A stretch of DNA of 64,000 nucleotides from Terriglobia bacterium (lineage in GTDB: Bacteria; Acidobacteriota; Terriglobia; Acidiferrales; UBA7541): contig JAIQGG010000006.1 in the NCBI GenBank assembly GCA_020072785.1, positions 168,493-232,492 of the forward strand. Direction: 5' to 3'. Below the pieces are notes generated by a model. It saw only the letters and a list, made by a program, of their open reading frames with translations, ran no database searches and was not told the origin of the DNA. Position 1 is the first letter of the stretch. Every line of letters begins with the position of its first letter. The translations under genes were made by a program, and so were the position numbers. Positions 57,393 through 64,000 of this stretch are shown one piece after another.

Positions 57393-58538
57393 TTATTTTT
57401 TCGAGAAGCGCTCGAAATCCGCCATCTGCTTTTCCATCTCTTCGCGCGCGGCGTCGGCGGTGGAGCGGATGCCTTGCAGGCGCAGCTTGAATTCGTCGGG
57501 GTTGGTGGCGCGCGTGAGAGCTTCGTCCATAGTGATGAGTTGCTTGGTGTAGAGGTCGAAGAGCGACTGGTCGAAGGTCTGCATGCCGTACTGGCTGGTG
57601 CCGGCGGAGATGGCGTCGTGGATCATGCGCGTCTTGTCGGGATTGATGATGCAGTCGCGGATGTAGGCGGTGGCGATCATGATTTCCACGGCGGGCACGC
57701 GGCCCCTGTCGTCGGCGCGCCGCACCAGGCGCTGGCTGATCACGGCCTTGAGCGTGGAAGCGAGCTGCAGGCGGATCTGCTTCTGCTCGGGCGGCGGAAA
57801 GACGGCGATAATACGCTGAATGGTCTCGGTGGCGTCCAGGGTGTGCAGGGTGGAGAAGACCAGGTGGCCGGTTTCGGCGGCCAGCAGGGCGGTGGAAATG
57901 GTTTCCAGGTCGCGCATTTCGCCGACCAGAATCACGTCAGGGTCCTGCCGCAGGGCAGCCCGGAGCGCGGAAGCGAAATTGGCGGTGTCCACTTCGACTT
58001 CGCGCTGGTTGATGAAGCTGCGCTTGTCGCGGTGCAGGAACTCGATGGGGTCTTCGATGGTGATGAGGTGGTCGGCGCGATTGGCGTTGATGCGGTCGAT
58101 CATCGCCGCCAGGGAGGTGGATTTACCGGAACCCGTGGTGCCGGTGACCAGCACCAGCCCGCGCTGCTCTTCGCAGATCTTGTTGATGACCGCGGGAAGG
58201 TTCAGCTCTTCGATGGTGCGGATCTTGGTGGGAATGACGCGCAGCACCATGCCCACGTTGCCGCGCTGCTGGAAGACGTTGACGCGGAAACGCCCCAGGC
58301 CCGCCACGCCATAGGCCATATCCAGTTCCGCGGTTTCCTTGAATTTCTGCTTCTGGCGGTTGGTCATCATGCTGAACGCCATGGAGAGCATCTCTTCCGG
58401 CGTGATGCGGGAGACGTCGCTGATGGGAGTGAGCAGGCCGTCCACGCGCAGATAGGGATGGTTTCCGACCTTCAGGTGCAAGTCGGAGGCCTTGTTTTCG
58501 ACGGCGCGGCGGAGAAGATCGTCAATGCTCAGTGCCAT
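57393..58538 (-). CDS. pilT: Type IV pilus twitching motility ATPase PilT
   Basis: A 381-residue hexameric ATPase that powers pilus retraction. Walker A is VTGTTGSGKSTSL near residue 134, and the Asp box and Walker B region read RQDPDVILVGEMRDLET. The His box is HLVFSTLHT, and the MIATAYIRDCI segment stands where PilT has AIRNLIRE, a variant. The N-terminal PAS-like part contains SDLHLKVGNHPYLRVDG. It is the first gene of a minus-strand pair with recX. Retraction depends on other pil genes not seen here. Confidence 0.95.
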   Translation of the reverse strand: MALSIDDLLRRAVENKASDLHLKVGNHPYLRVDGLLTPISDVSRITPEEMLSMAFSMMTNRQKQKFKETAELDMAYGVAGLGRFRVNVFQQRGNVGMVLRVIPTKIRTIEELNLPAVINKICEEQRGLVLVTGTTGSGKSTSLAAMIDRINANRADHLITIEDPIEFLHRDKRSFINQREVEVDTANFASALRAALRQDPDVILVGEMRDLETISTALLAAETGHLVFSTLHTLDATETIQRIIAVFPPPEQKQIRLQLASTLKAVISQRLVRRADDRGRVPAVEIMIATAYIRDCIINPDKTRMIHDAISAGTSQYGMQTFDQSLFDLYTKQLITMDEALTRATNPDEFKLRLQGIRSTADAAREEMEKQMADFERFSKK

Positions 58539-58679
58539 GTCGTGTAAACCCCGCAGAGGCCCGCCGAAGCGGGGCCAAAGCCGACACTAGCACCGGCCCC
58601 TGGCGGCGGCAAGGCGCATGCCGCGCGGAGTTGCTCGACAGTAACCCGGGGGCCAAAGCGGGCCGCGCGATGGGCAGAT

Positions 58680-59366
58680 TCAGCTTTTCTTCAGGAACAG
58701 CGAATCGTAGAGCAGGCCGGCAAGGAAGCCTCCGGCCAGCGGCCCCACCCAGTAGACGCCATGATTGGCCCAGTGACCGGCGGCCAGCGCGGGACCGAAG
58801 GCCCGTGCGGGGTTCATGGCCGCGCCGGTCAGCGGGCCGCCCATGAGGACGTCCATGGTGATGGTCAGGCCGATGCCGAAGCCGGCGATCTTGTTAAAGG
58901 CGCCCTTCTCATCTACCGCGGTGGCAAAGACCACCAACACGAGGAAGAAGGTCATGACGCTCTCGAGGATCATGCCGTTGAGGCGCGTGAAGTCGCGCGC
59001 CAGGTCCGGCGTGCCCAGGGCCACGGCGCGCCAGGTGTCTTCGGGAACGAGCATCTTCAGCAGAAAGGCGGCCGCCACTGCGCCCGCCAGTTGCGCCGCC
59101 CAGTACCCCACGACCTCCAGAGTGCTGAAGCGCTTGGTCACCCAGAAGCCGATGGTCACCGCGGGATTGAAGTGGCCCCCGCAGATGTGGCCCAGTGCTG
59201 TGATCATGATTCCTATCGCCAGCCCATGCGCGACGGCAATCCCCAGGAGACCCGGCCCACCCGTGCCGTGCAGGAACTGATCCGCACAGATGGAGCCGGC
59301 TCCGATGAAGATCAAGGTGAACGTGCCGATGAATTCGGCGACAAGTTTCTGCGGCATGCTGTACAT
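58680..59366 (-). CDS. Aquaporin (MIP family)
   Basis: A 228-residue channel with six helices and two half-helix NPA loops: GGHFNPAVTIG and GAAMNPARAFGPAL. The second loop keeps the aromatic/arginine selectivity Arg after NPA. Spacing and lack of the glycerol-type Asp in loop E favour an AqpZ-like water channel over GlpF, though this is a family inference. The ATG at 59366 is preceded by GGAGG. It stands alone between pilT (upstream on the same strand is ilvE, further away) and the heptamer repeat. Confidence 0.9.
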   Translation of the reverse strand: MYSMPQKLVAEFIGTFTLIFIGAGSICADQFLHGTGGPGLLGIAVAHGLAIGIMITALGHICGGHFNPAVTIGFWVTKRFSTLEVVGYWAAQLAGAVAAAFLLKMLVPEDTWRAVALGTPDLARDFTRLNGMILESVMTFFLVLVVFATAVDEKGAFNKIAGFGIGLTITMDVLMGGPLTGAAMNPARAFGPALAAGHWANHGVYWVGPLAGGFLAGLLYDSLFLKKS

Positions 59367-59492
59367 CGAGGTAGCCTCCGGCCGGATCAAGCAGGCGGGC
59401 AGCATCCGGCTGTGCCTATCGCGCGGATTCTACTCAAACCCGCGCGGGCAGTCAAAACAACTATTGAAAGATGGGAAAGGGTGGCGGAGCGC

Positions 59493-59533
59493 TGAACTGT
59501 TGAACAATTCAAACGTTCAACGGTTCAACGGCG
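59493..59533. repeat. Degenerate GTTGAAC/GTTCAAC heptamer repeat
   Basis: Heptamers GTTGAAC and GTTCAAC alternate within about 40 bases between the aquaporin and ilvE genes. The run is A+T-rich, with a TTGAACAATTCAA palindrome. Confidence 0.5.
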
Positions 59534-59572
59534 TAGCGCAAGTGCCGCCGGAAGGAGAATGCGCCCCGCGGG

Positions 59573-60517
59573 TTACCGGGAAGTGCCTACGGCCGCGGCG
59601 CACGGCGTGAGCCAGTTGTGGCGGTCGGGCTTGGTACCGCTGGTCAGGGCGAAGAACTCTTCCTGCAGGCGCCTGGTGACCGGTCCGGCCACGCCCTTGC
59701 CCACCTGGATGTGGTCCACCGAGCGGATGGGCGTGACCTCCACGGCCGTGCCCACGAAGAAAACCTCATCCACGATGTACAGCATCTCGCGCGGGATGAT
59801 CTGCTCCTTCACCGGGATCTTCAGGTCCTCGCTCAGCGTGAGCACCGCGTCACGGGTGATGCCGGGGAGCACGCTTGCGCCCAGCGGCGGCGTATACAGC
59901 GTGCCGTTATGCACCAGGAAGACATTCATCCCCGAGCCTTCGCTCACGTAGCCGGCAGTGTCCAGGGCGATGCCTTCGGCAAAGCCGTTGGTGGCCGCTT
60001 CCATGCGGATGAGCTGCGAATTCATGTAATTGCCCGCGGCCTTGGACATCGCCGGAAGCGTGTTCGGGGCGATGCGCGTCCACGAGCTGACGCACACGTC
60101 CACGCCCTTGGCCAGCGCTTCCGGTCCGAGGTAGGCGCCCCACGACCAGCAGGCCATGTAGCACTCCACCGGAGAGTTCATCGGGTTCACCCCGACATCG
60201 CCGTAGCCGCGCAGCGCCAGGGGCTTGACGTAGCAGGACTTCAGGTTGTTGCGGGGCACCAGCTCGGTGGCCACCTTGCAGAATTCGTCCACGGAGTAGG
60301 GCAGCTCCATGCGGTAGATCTTGGCGGAGTTGATCAGCCGCTGCATGTGCTCCCGCAGGCGGAAGATCGCCGGGCCCTGCTTGGTTTCGTAGCAGCGGAT
60401 GCCCTCGAAGACCGCGGAGCCATAGCTCACCACGTGCGAAAGCACGTGCAGCGTCGCGTCGTCCCAGTTGATCCACTTCCCGTTGTGCCAGATCTTCTCC
60501 GTCTTCTGAATGGGCAT
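59573..60517 (-). CDS. ilvE: Branched-chain amino acid aminotransferase
   Basis: A 314-residue fold-type IV PLP enzyme that transfers the amino group between glutamate and the 2-oxo acids of valine, leucine and isoleucine. The cofactor lysine lies in ISPNTLPAMSKAAGNY-like sequence (here APNTLPAMSKAAGNYM), with GIALDTAGYVSEGSGMNVFL and LPGITRDAVLTL after it. The early motif is GSAVFEGIRCYETKQGPAIF. Length is as usual. Its upstream region (60518-60743) holds twin CCAATTTGGCG sites. The downstream gene is the aquaporin, separate. Confidence 0.94.
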   Translation of the reverse strand: MPIQKTEKIWHNGKWINWDDATLHVLSHVVSYGSAVFEGIRCYETKQGPAIFRLREHMQRLINSAKIYRMELPYSVDEFCKVATELVPRNNLKSCYVKPLALRGYGDVGVNPMNSPVECYMACWSWGAYLGPEALAKGVDVCVSSWTRIAPNTLPAMSKAAGNYMNSQLIRMEAATNGFAEGIALDTAGYVSEGSGMNVFLVHNGTLYTPPLGASVLPGITRDAVLTLSEDLKIPVKEQIIPREMLYIVDEVFFVGTAVEVTPIRSVDHIQVGKGVAGPVTRRLQEEFFALTSGTKPDRHNWLTPCAAAVGTSR

Positions 60518-60689
60518 GTGCTCTCTCCGGTAGTTGACTCTCGGCCCGCCTGGCTGCGCGGCGCGTGCGGCGTGGCTTGCTCTTTTTTGCCGCGCAGGTG
60601 CAGGAAGTCCTTGCGCCTGCTCCCGGCAGAATACGGCAGGGGTGGGGGAGCGTCAATGCGCCGTTGGTTCTGTTCCGCGGCCGCCGCAA

Positions 60690-60716
60690 CCAATTTGGCG
60701 CGCGGCCAATTTGGCG
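60690..60716. repeat. Twin CCAATTTGGCG sites upstream of ilvE
   Basis: Identical 11-mers at 60690-60700 and 60706-60716, each with the self-complementary core CCAA-T-TTGG, 16 bases apart. This could be an operator for ilvE or chance. Confidence 0.4.
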
Positions 60717-60743
60717 GTGCGCGTGCGCCGACTCCCGCAGGGC

Positions 60744-61655
60744 TCAGCGCGGAGCTTTGGCGGGTTCCGCGGGCGGCTCTGGCGCCGCCTCCGGTGCGGT
60801 CACCATCTTGTACGCCGACTTGGCCTGCCCCTGGATGTGCCCGTACTTGCTTTCCCAGGCGCCCAGAAGCAGGAACGGCAGAATCGTGGCCACGGCCCAC
60901 AGCTTGGCGCGGCTGGGCACCTTCTCGCCCGGCTCCCAGCGGAACAGTTGCGTCGAAATAAAAAACGCCAGGATCGCCCATGCGCCCAGCGCGGTGATCT
61001 CCACGCGCAGCGCCCAGAGGCCGGCTCCGAGCAACATAGCCTTCTGCAGGCCGATCACCACGTAGGTTGCGGGCAGGAAAACCGCCAGGTGCTGCACGAC
61101 GCGCGGCAGCATGGGCAGTGGAAACGTGGCGCCGGAGAAAAACATCAGCGCGTACCAGACGATCTGGCAAATCACCTGGGTCTCCTGCATCGAGTTGGTC
61201 ACGCTGGCCACGATCAGCCCCAGGGCCGCGAAAGAAATAGTCGCCACGCTCACCAGTATCGCCAGCGAGAGCAGGCTGCCGAACTGCGTGACGTGGAACA
61301 GCCAGCGCGCCAGCAGGATCTCGATGACCACCGTGGGCATCGTCAGGATGTAGTTCGCCGCGATGCTCGACGACAGCATGTCCGCCGCGGTCACCGGCGC
61401 CAGCCGGAAGCGCCGCAGGATGCCCTGCTCGCGGTACATCACCAGATTGGCGCTCAGGCCCCAGAAGCTGCCCATCACCGTCAGCGAAATGACGGGGCCG
61501 AGCAGGTAAGTCACCATGCGCGGCTCGCCCTTGGCGAAGATCCCCGCAAACAAGAAGAACAGCCCCAGCGGCATGAGCAGCGTGAAGAACAGGAAAATTT
61601 TGTTGCGCATCGTCAAGCGGATGCGGTTGCTGGCCAGTGTGACGAAGTGCTTCAA
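60744..61655 (-). CDS. ABC-2 type transporter permease
   Basis: A 303-residue exporter permease with six helices. The N-terminal amphipathic stretch LKHFVTLASNRIRLTMRNKIFLF precedes the first helix, and the core includes VMYREQGILRRFRLAPVTAAD, the conserved coupling helix of ABC-2 permeases. LMFFSGATFPLPMLPRVVQ lies before the last helix. The TTG start at 61655 overlaps the stop of the ATPase gene (TTGA), which implies translational coupling. The C-terminal 75 residues contain two more helices and an Ala/Pro tail. The substrate is unknown; drug export is typical for the family. Confidence 0.88.
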   Translation of the reverse strand: MKHFVTLASNRIRLTMRNKIFLFFTLLMPLGLFFLFAGIFAKGEPRMVTYLLGPVISLTVMGSFWGLSANLVMYREQGILRRFRLAPVTAADMLSSSIAANYILTMPTVVIEILLARWLFHVTQFGSLLSLAILVSVATISFAALGLIVASVTNSMQETQVICQIVWYALMFFSGATFPLPMLPRVVQHLAVFLPATYVVIGLQKAMLLGAGLWALRVEITALGAWAILAFFISTQLFRWEPGEKVPSRAKLWAVATILPFLLLGAWESKYGHIQGQAKSAYKMVTAPEAAPEPPAEPAKAPR

Positions 61656-62572
61656 TCCCGGAGTCTCCTTCCGGTCAGCTCGATGAACACATCCTCCAGC
61701 GAAGGCGTGGAAATCTCCAAATTGACCAGCTCGTTGCCTTCCGCTTCCAAGTGCTTCACCAGGGCCACGATGGCTTGCGGTGGGCGGTGGCAGTGCAGAA
61801 TGAAGGCGCCGTCCAGGGGATGGCAGTCGGTCACGCCGTCCAGGCCCTTGAGGGTCGCTTGCGAGGTGGGTTTGGCCAGGCGCACCTCGATCCGCGTGGT
61901 ATCCCCGGAGCGCTGCTTCAGTTCGCGCGGCGTGCCCTGCGCGATCACCTTGCCGTGGTCCACGATGGCCACGCGATCGCACAGCCGCTCGGCTTCCTCG
62001 ATGTAGTGCGTGGTCAGCACGATGGTCTTTTTCTCCCGCCGCAGCTCTTCGATGACGTCGTAGATCTCCCGGCGCACCTGGGGGTCCAGTCCCGCGGTCG
62101 GCTCGTCGAAAAAGAGCACCCGCGGGTCATTCACCAGGGCCATGGCCAGCGCCAGGCGCTGCTTCTGCCCGCCGGAAAGCGTGCTGTAGAAGGCGTTGCG
62201 CTTTTCGGCCAGCCCGAAGCGCTTCAGCAGCTCTTCCGGGCTGCGCCGCCGCTCGTAGAAAGTCGCGAACAACTTCAGCGCTTCCAGCACGCGCATCTTG
62301 TCCGGAAGGGAAGTGGCCTGCAGGGTGGCCCCGATCTCGCGCTTCAGTTTTTCGGGGTCGCGCTGCGGGTCCAGCCCGCAGACCGATACCCGCCCGCCGT
62401 CCAGCGTGCGCAGCCCTTCCAGAATCTCGATGGTGCTGGTTTTGCCCGCGCCGTTCGGCCCCAGCAGGCCAAAGACCTCGCCTTCCTGGACTTCGAAGCT
62501 CACGCCGCGAATCGCTTCGACGTCGCCGTAGCGTTTGCTCAGGTTTTCGACCTGCAAGATGGAGTTGGACAT
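61652..62572 (-). CDS. ABC transporter ATP-binding protein
   Basis: A 306-residue ABC ATPase of the DrrA/NatA class. Walker A GLLGPNGAGKTSTIEIL, signature LSGGQKQRLALAMALV, Walker B RVLFFDEPTAGLDP and the switch His in VLTTHYIEEAERL are intact. The C-terminal 80 residues are the regulatory domain with an LEDVFIELTGR end. It powers the ABC-2 permease encoded next. The ATG at 62572 directly follows three tandem 17-bp palindromes, the likely 5' leader. A frame reading through these palindromes adds a repeat-like peptide and is not believed to be translated. Confidence 0.93.
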   Translation of the reverse strand: MSNSILQVENLSKRYGDVEAIRGVSFEVQEGEVFGLLGPNGAGKTSTIEILEGLRTLDGGRVSVCGLDPQRDPEKLKREIGATLQATSLPDKMRVLEALKLFATFYERRRSPEELLKRFGLAEKRNAFYSTLSGGQKQRLALAMALVNDPRVLFFDEPTAGLDPQVRREIYDVIEELRREKKTIVLTTHYIEEAERLCDRVAIVDHGKVIAQGTPRELKQRSGDTTRIEVRLAKPTSQATLKGLDGVTDCHPLDGAFILHCHRPPQAIVALVKHLEAEGNELVNLEISTPSLEDVFIELTGRRLRD

Positions 62573-62579
62573 GTTCGGT

Positions 62580-62653
62580 TGACCGCTTTGCGGTCGCACT
62601 CGAAAATTTGACCGCTCTGCGGTCACGCTCGAAAAATGACCGCTCTGCGGCCG
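62580..62653. repeat. Three tandem copies of the 17-bp palindrome
   Basis: Copies at 62580-62596, 62609-62625 and 62637-62653, spaced 28-29 bases. Each is followed by CACTCGAAAA-like linker. They lie between the ABC ATPase start and a candidate extended -10 TGCTATAGG on the minus strand (about 62677-62669). Confidence 0.85.
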
Positions 62654-62721
62654 CACTCTAAAAAAGAACCTATAGCATACCGCACATTGCCGCCCGCACC
62701 TGCATCGCCGCGCGGCTGGCC

Positions 62722-63075
62722 CTATTTTTCTTTGCTGCGCAAGGGCGCACTCTTGCGTTTCGGGGGTTTACGGTTCGGAGTACCGGGGGTCCAGAGATAG
62801 CGCTTCAGGTCCACGCGCGATTCCACGACCAGCACGCCTTCCGTCTCCAGAAGTTTGCGCTGCAGACCGGCGTAGGGTTCGCGGATTAGGATGCGCCCGC
62901 CGGCGCCGAGCACGCGGTGCCAGGGGATGCCCCGCCCGGAGGGACTCGCGGCCATGGCGCGGCCTGCGGAGCGTGCCCCGCCGCGCAGGCGCAGGGCTCG
63001 CGCCAGCGCCCCATAGGTTAAAACCCGGCCGCGCGGAATTTGTTTCACCAGCTTGTAGACCGGCTCCCAGGACAT
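62722..63075 (-). CDS. Alkyltransferase-like DNA repair protein (ATL)
   Basis: A 117-residue protein of the MGMT/Ada C-terminal fold. The helix-turn-helix part reads QIPRGRVLTYGALARAL, with GGARSAGRAMAASPSG giving the arginine-finger region. The active-site motif, PCHRV in O6-methylguanine methyltransferases, is PWHRV, so the reactive Cys is Trp. That is the mark of ATL proteins (Atl1, YbaZ), which bind alkylguanine without transfer and hand the lesion to nucleotide excision repair. The ATG at 63075 gives the usual ATL size. The C-terminus is a basic tail (KPPKRKSAPLRSKEK). Confidence 0.85.
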   Translation of the reverse strand: MSWEPVYKLVKQIPRGRVLTYGALARALRLRGGARSAGRAMAASPSGRGIPWHRVLGAGGRILIREPYAGLQRKLLETEGVLVVESRVDLKRYLWTPGTPNRKPPKRKSAPLRSKEK

Positions 63076-63269
63076 TGTCAGGCCGCCCTTCTCCCCGGAT
63101 GGAAACCGCGATGCTAGGCGCGCCGCCGTTTTCGCGCAAGACAAAAAGCGCTCCGCGGGGTTTAACAGGTGTGTGTTGCGGGCGAGCGGCGGGAAAGAGC
63201 GCGGCGAAGTACAGGTAAAGGACAGGTAACCGCTTGGAAGCAACCTTTGTTTCGAGGCGGCATCGAATC

Positions 63270-63299
63270 TTTACAGCGGTAGTGGAAGAGACGTACACT
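63270..63299 (+). promoter_or_regulatory. Candidate promoter for the gene at 63331
   Basis: TTTACA (63270-63275), 18-bp spacer, TACACT (63294-63299). A start near 63306 gives a leader of about 25 bases with GAGG before the ATG. Confidence 0.4.
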
Positions 63300-63330
63300 A
63301 CACGCAGATTCGAGTTTGCGAGGTGCCCTG

Positions 63331-63771
63331 ATGGCTTTTGTTCGCCGCAAAGGCAATGTCTTCTACCTCGTGCACAACGTCCGCCGCGGCGGCAAGGTGC
63401 AGCAGCTGCACCTGGCGCGGCTCGGCGAACGCGCGCGCATCACCGACGAGGTGGTCCGCCAAGTCTCCAAGAAGCACCCCTTCGTCGAACTCAACTGGAA
63501 CGCCCTGCGCGAACAGCTCAACAGCCAGCTGGATCTCGCGGATCCCCAATCTCCCGCCGTCCAGAAACTTGTGGCCACGCTGCGGGCTCTCAATCTCGAC
63601 CTGGCGGATCTTTTTCCGCCGCTTCTCCGGCTTTCGGAATCCCCGCAGATGGCACAGGAGATCCTGCTGCAGCTTCGGCTGCTGCAATCCACCATCCAGG
63701 TCAAACTCGACCAGTTCGACCGCTCGCACGGAGGATTCATGAAAGCGAACGCGCAACTGCGGGCTCGCTAG
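63331..63771 (+). CDS. Conserved protein of unknown function
   Basis: A 146-residue protein starting MAFVRRKGNVFYLVHNVRRG. The N-terminal third is basic and beta-like with an RRKGN-x-x-YLVHNVRRGGK pattern. The rest is helical and leucine-rich (ALREQLNSQLDLAD, LRALNLDLADLFPPLL, LLQLRLLQSTIQVKLDQF). No membrane segment. GAGGTG lies just before the ATG at 63331. The stop is nine bases before the start of the AAA+ gene, so the two are co-transcribed and may act together. Confidence 0.7.
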   Translation: MAFVRRKGNVFYLVHNVRRGGKVQQLHLARLGERARITDEVVRQVSKKHPFVELNWNALREQLNSQLDLADPQSPAVQKLVATLRALNLDLADLFPPLLRLSESPQMAQEILLQLRLLQSTIQVKLDQFDRSHGGFMKANAQLRAR

Positions 63772-63780
63772 GAGGCAGCC

Positions 63781-64000
63781 ATGGCCGCTCAGGCACTAAA
63801 ACTCGATCCTGGTTTACGCAGCACGGATACGCTGGAATTTGCCGAGGCGTTGCGGGCGAAAATCGTGGGGCAGGAAGAGGGCGTGCAGGCGCTGGTGGAC
63901 CTGTATCAGGTATTTTGCGCGGGGTTGAACTCGCCGGGGCGCCCGGTGGGCAACCTGCTGTTTCTGGGGCCGACGGGGTCGGGGAAGACGCGCATCGTGG
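63781..64000 (+). CDS. AAA+ ATPase, N-terminal fragment (Clp/AAA-like)
   Basis: The first 73 codons of an ATPase running past the window edge. It opens MAAQALKLDPGLRSTDTLEF, contains IVGQEEGVQALVDLYQ, a typical pre-Walker box of ClpB/ClpC-type second AAA domains, and Walker A FLGPTGSGKTR near the end. AGGAGG precedes the ATG. It could be a small Clp-like or other AAA family protein. The rest of the gene is needed to say more. Confidence 0.75.
   Translation, partial: MAAQALKLDPGLRSTDTLEFAEALRAKIVGQEEGVQALVDLYQVFCAGLNSPGRPVGNLLFLGPTGSGKTRIV

Overview
The window is a 64 kb, G+C-rich stretch of a bacterial chromosome with dense, mostly operonic genes. The best guess from gene content is an acidobacterium (Acidobacteriota, perhaps Terriglobia). 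Pointers are two complex I gene clusters, a bacillithiol-type BshA, a divergent Hfq, small families I associate with that phylum (a DUF6677-like protein and a DUF6599-like protein), and several dispersed palindromic intergenic repeats. No rRNA or marker gene proves this. I see no prophage, insertion sequence, CRISPR array or defence island.

Layout. 1-8.1 kb: the start of an RND efflux pump (minus), an AsmA-like protein, thiolase, a secreted cupin protein, a long acyl-CoA dehydrogenase and, convergent to them, a two-TM potassium channel with RCK domain. 8.4-33.0 kb: the energy block. A plus-strand run, nuoC-D-H-J-K-L-M-N, continues into atpZ-like, atpI, atpB (a) and atpE (c). It meets at a terminator a minus-strand run, nuoA-C-D-EF-G-H-J-K-L-M-N. 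Neither set contains nuoB or nuoI, and the first also lacks nuoA, E, F and G. The F1 and b/delta genes of ATP synthase are absent.

33-45.6 kb: a conserved unknown protein with ThiS, RibA, an orphan LytS-type histidine kinase, a transglutaminase-like protein, BshA, an SDR dehydrogenase, a hot-dog thioesterase, an Hfq-like protein, HolB, Tmk, then a plus operon of YggS, DUF167, an M24 peptidase and two small membrane proteins, ending with tRNA-Thr(CGT). 45.7-55.1 kb (all minus): HypF, a secreted DUF6599-like protein, an AMIN/Amidase_3 cell-wall amidase, a lytic transglycosylase and AlaS. 55.3-64 kb: an NnrS-like membrane protein, RecX, PilT, an aquaporin, IlvE, an ABC-2 exporter pair, an alkyltransferase-like protein (Trp in place of the active Cys), and an unknown protein leading into a truncated AAA+ ATPase.

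Working together: the two Nuo sets and the Fo genes form one respiratory and ATP-synthesis region. Thiolase and acyl-CoA dehydrogenase feed beta-oxidation electrons and acetyl-CoA. The amidase, transglycosylase and DUF6599-like genes look like an envelope group. The main non-genic signal is a 17-bp palindrome, TGACCGC-N3-GCGGTCA, found in nine near-copies, mostly between genes, whose TTGACC end doubles as a likely -35 box at two promoters.
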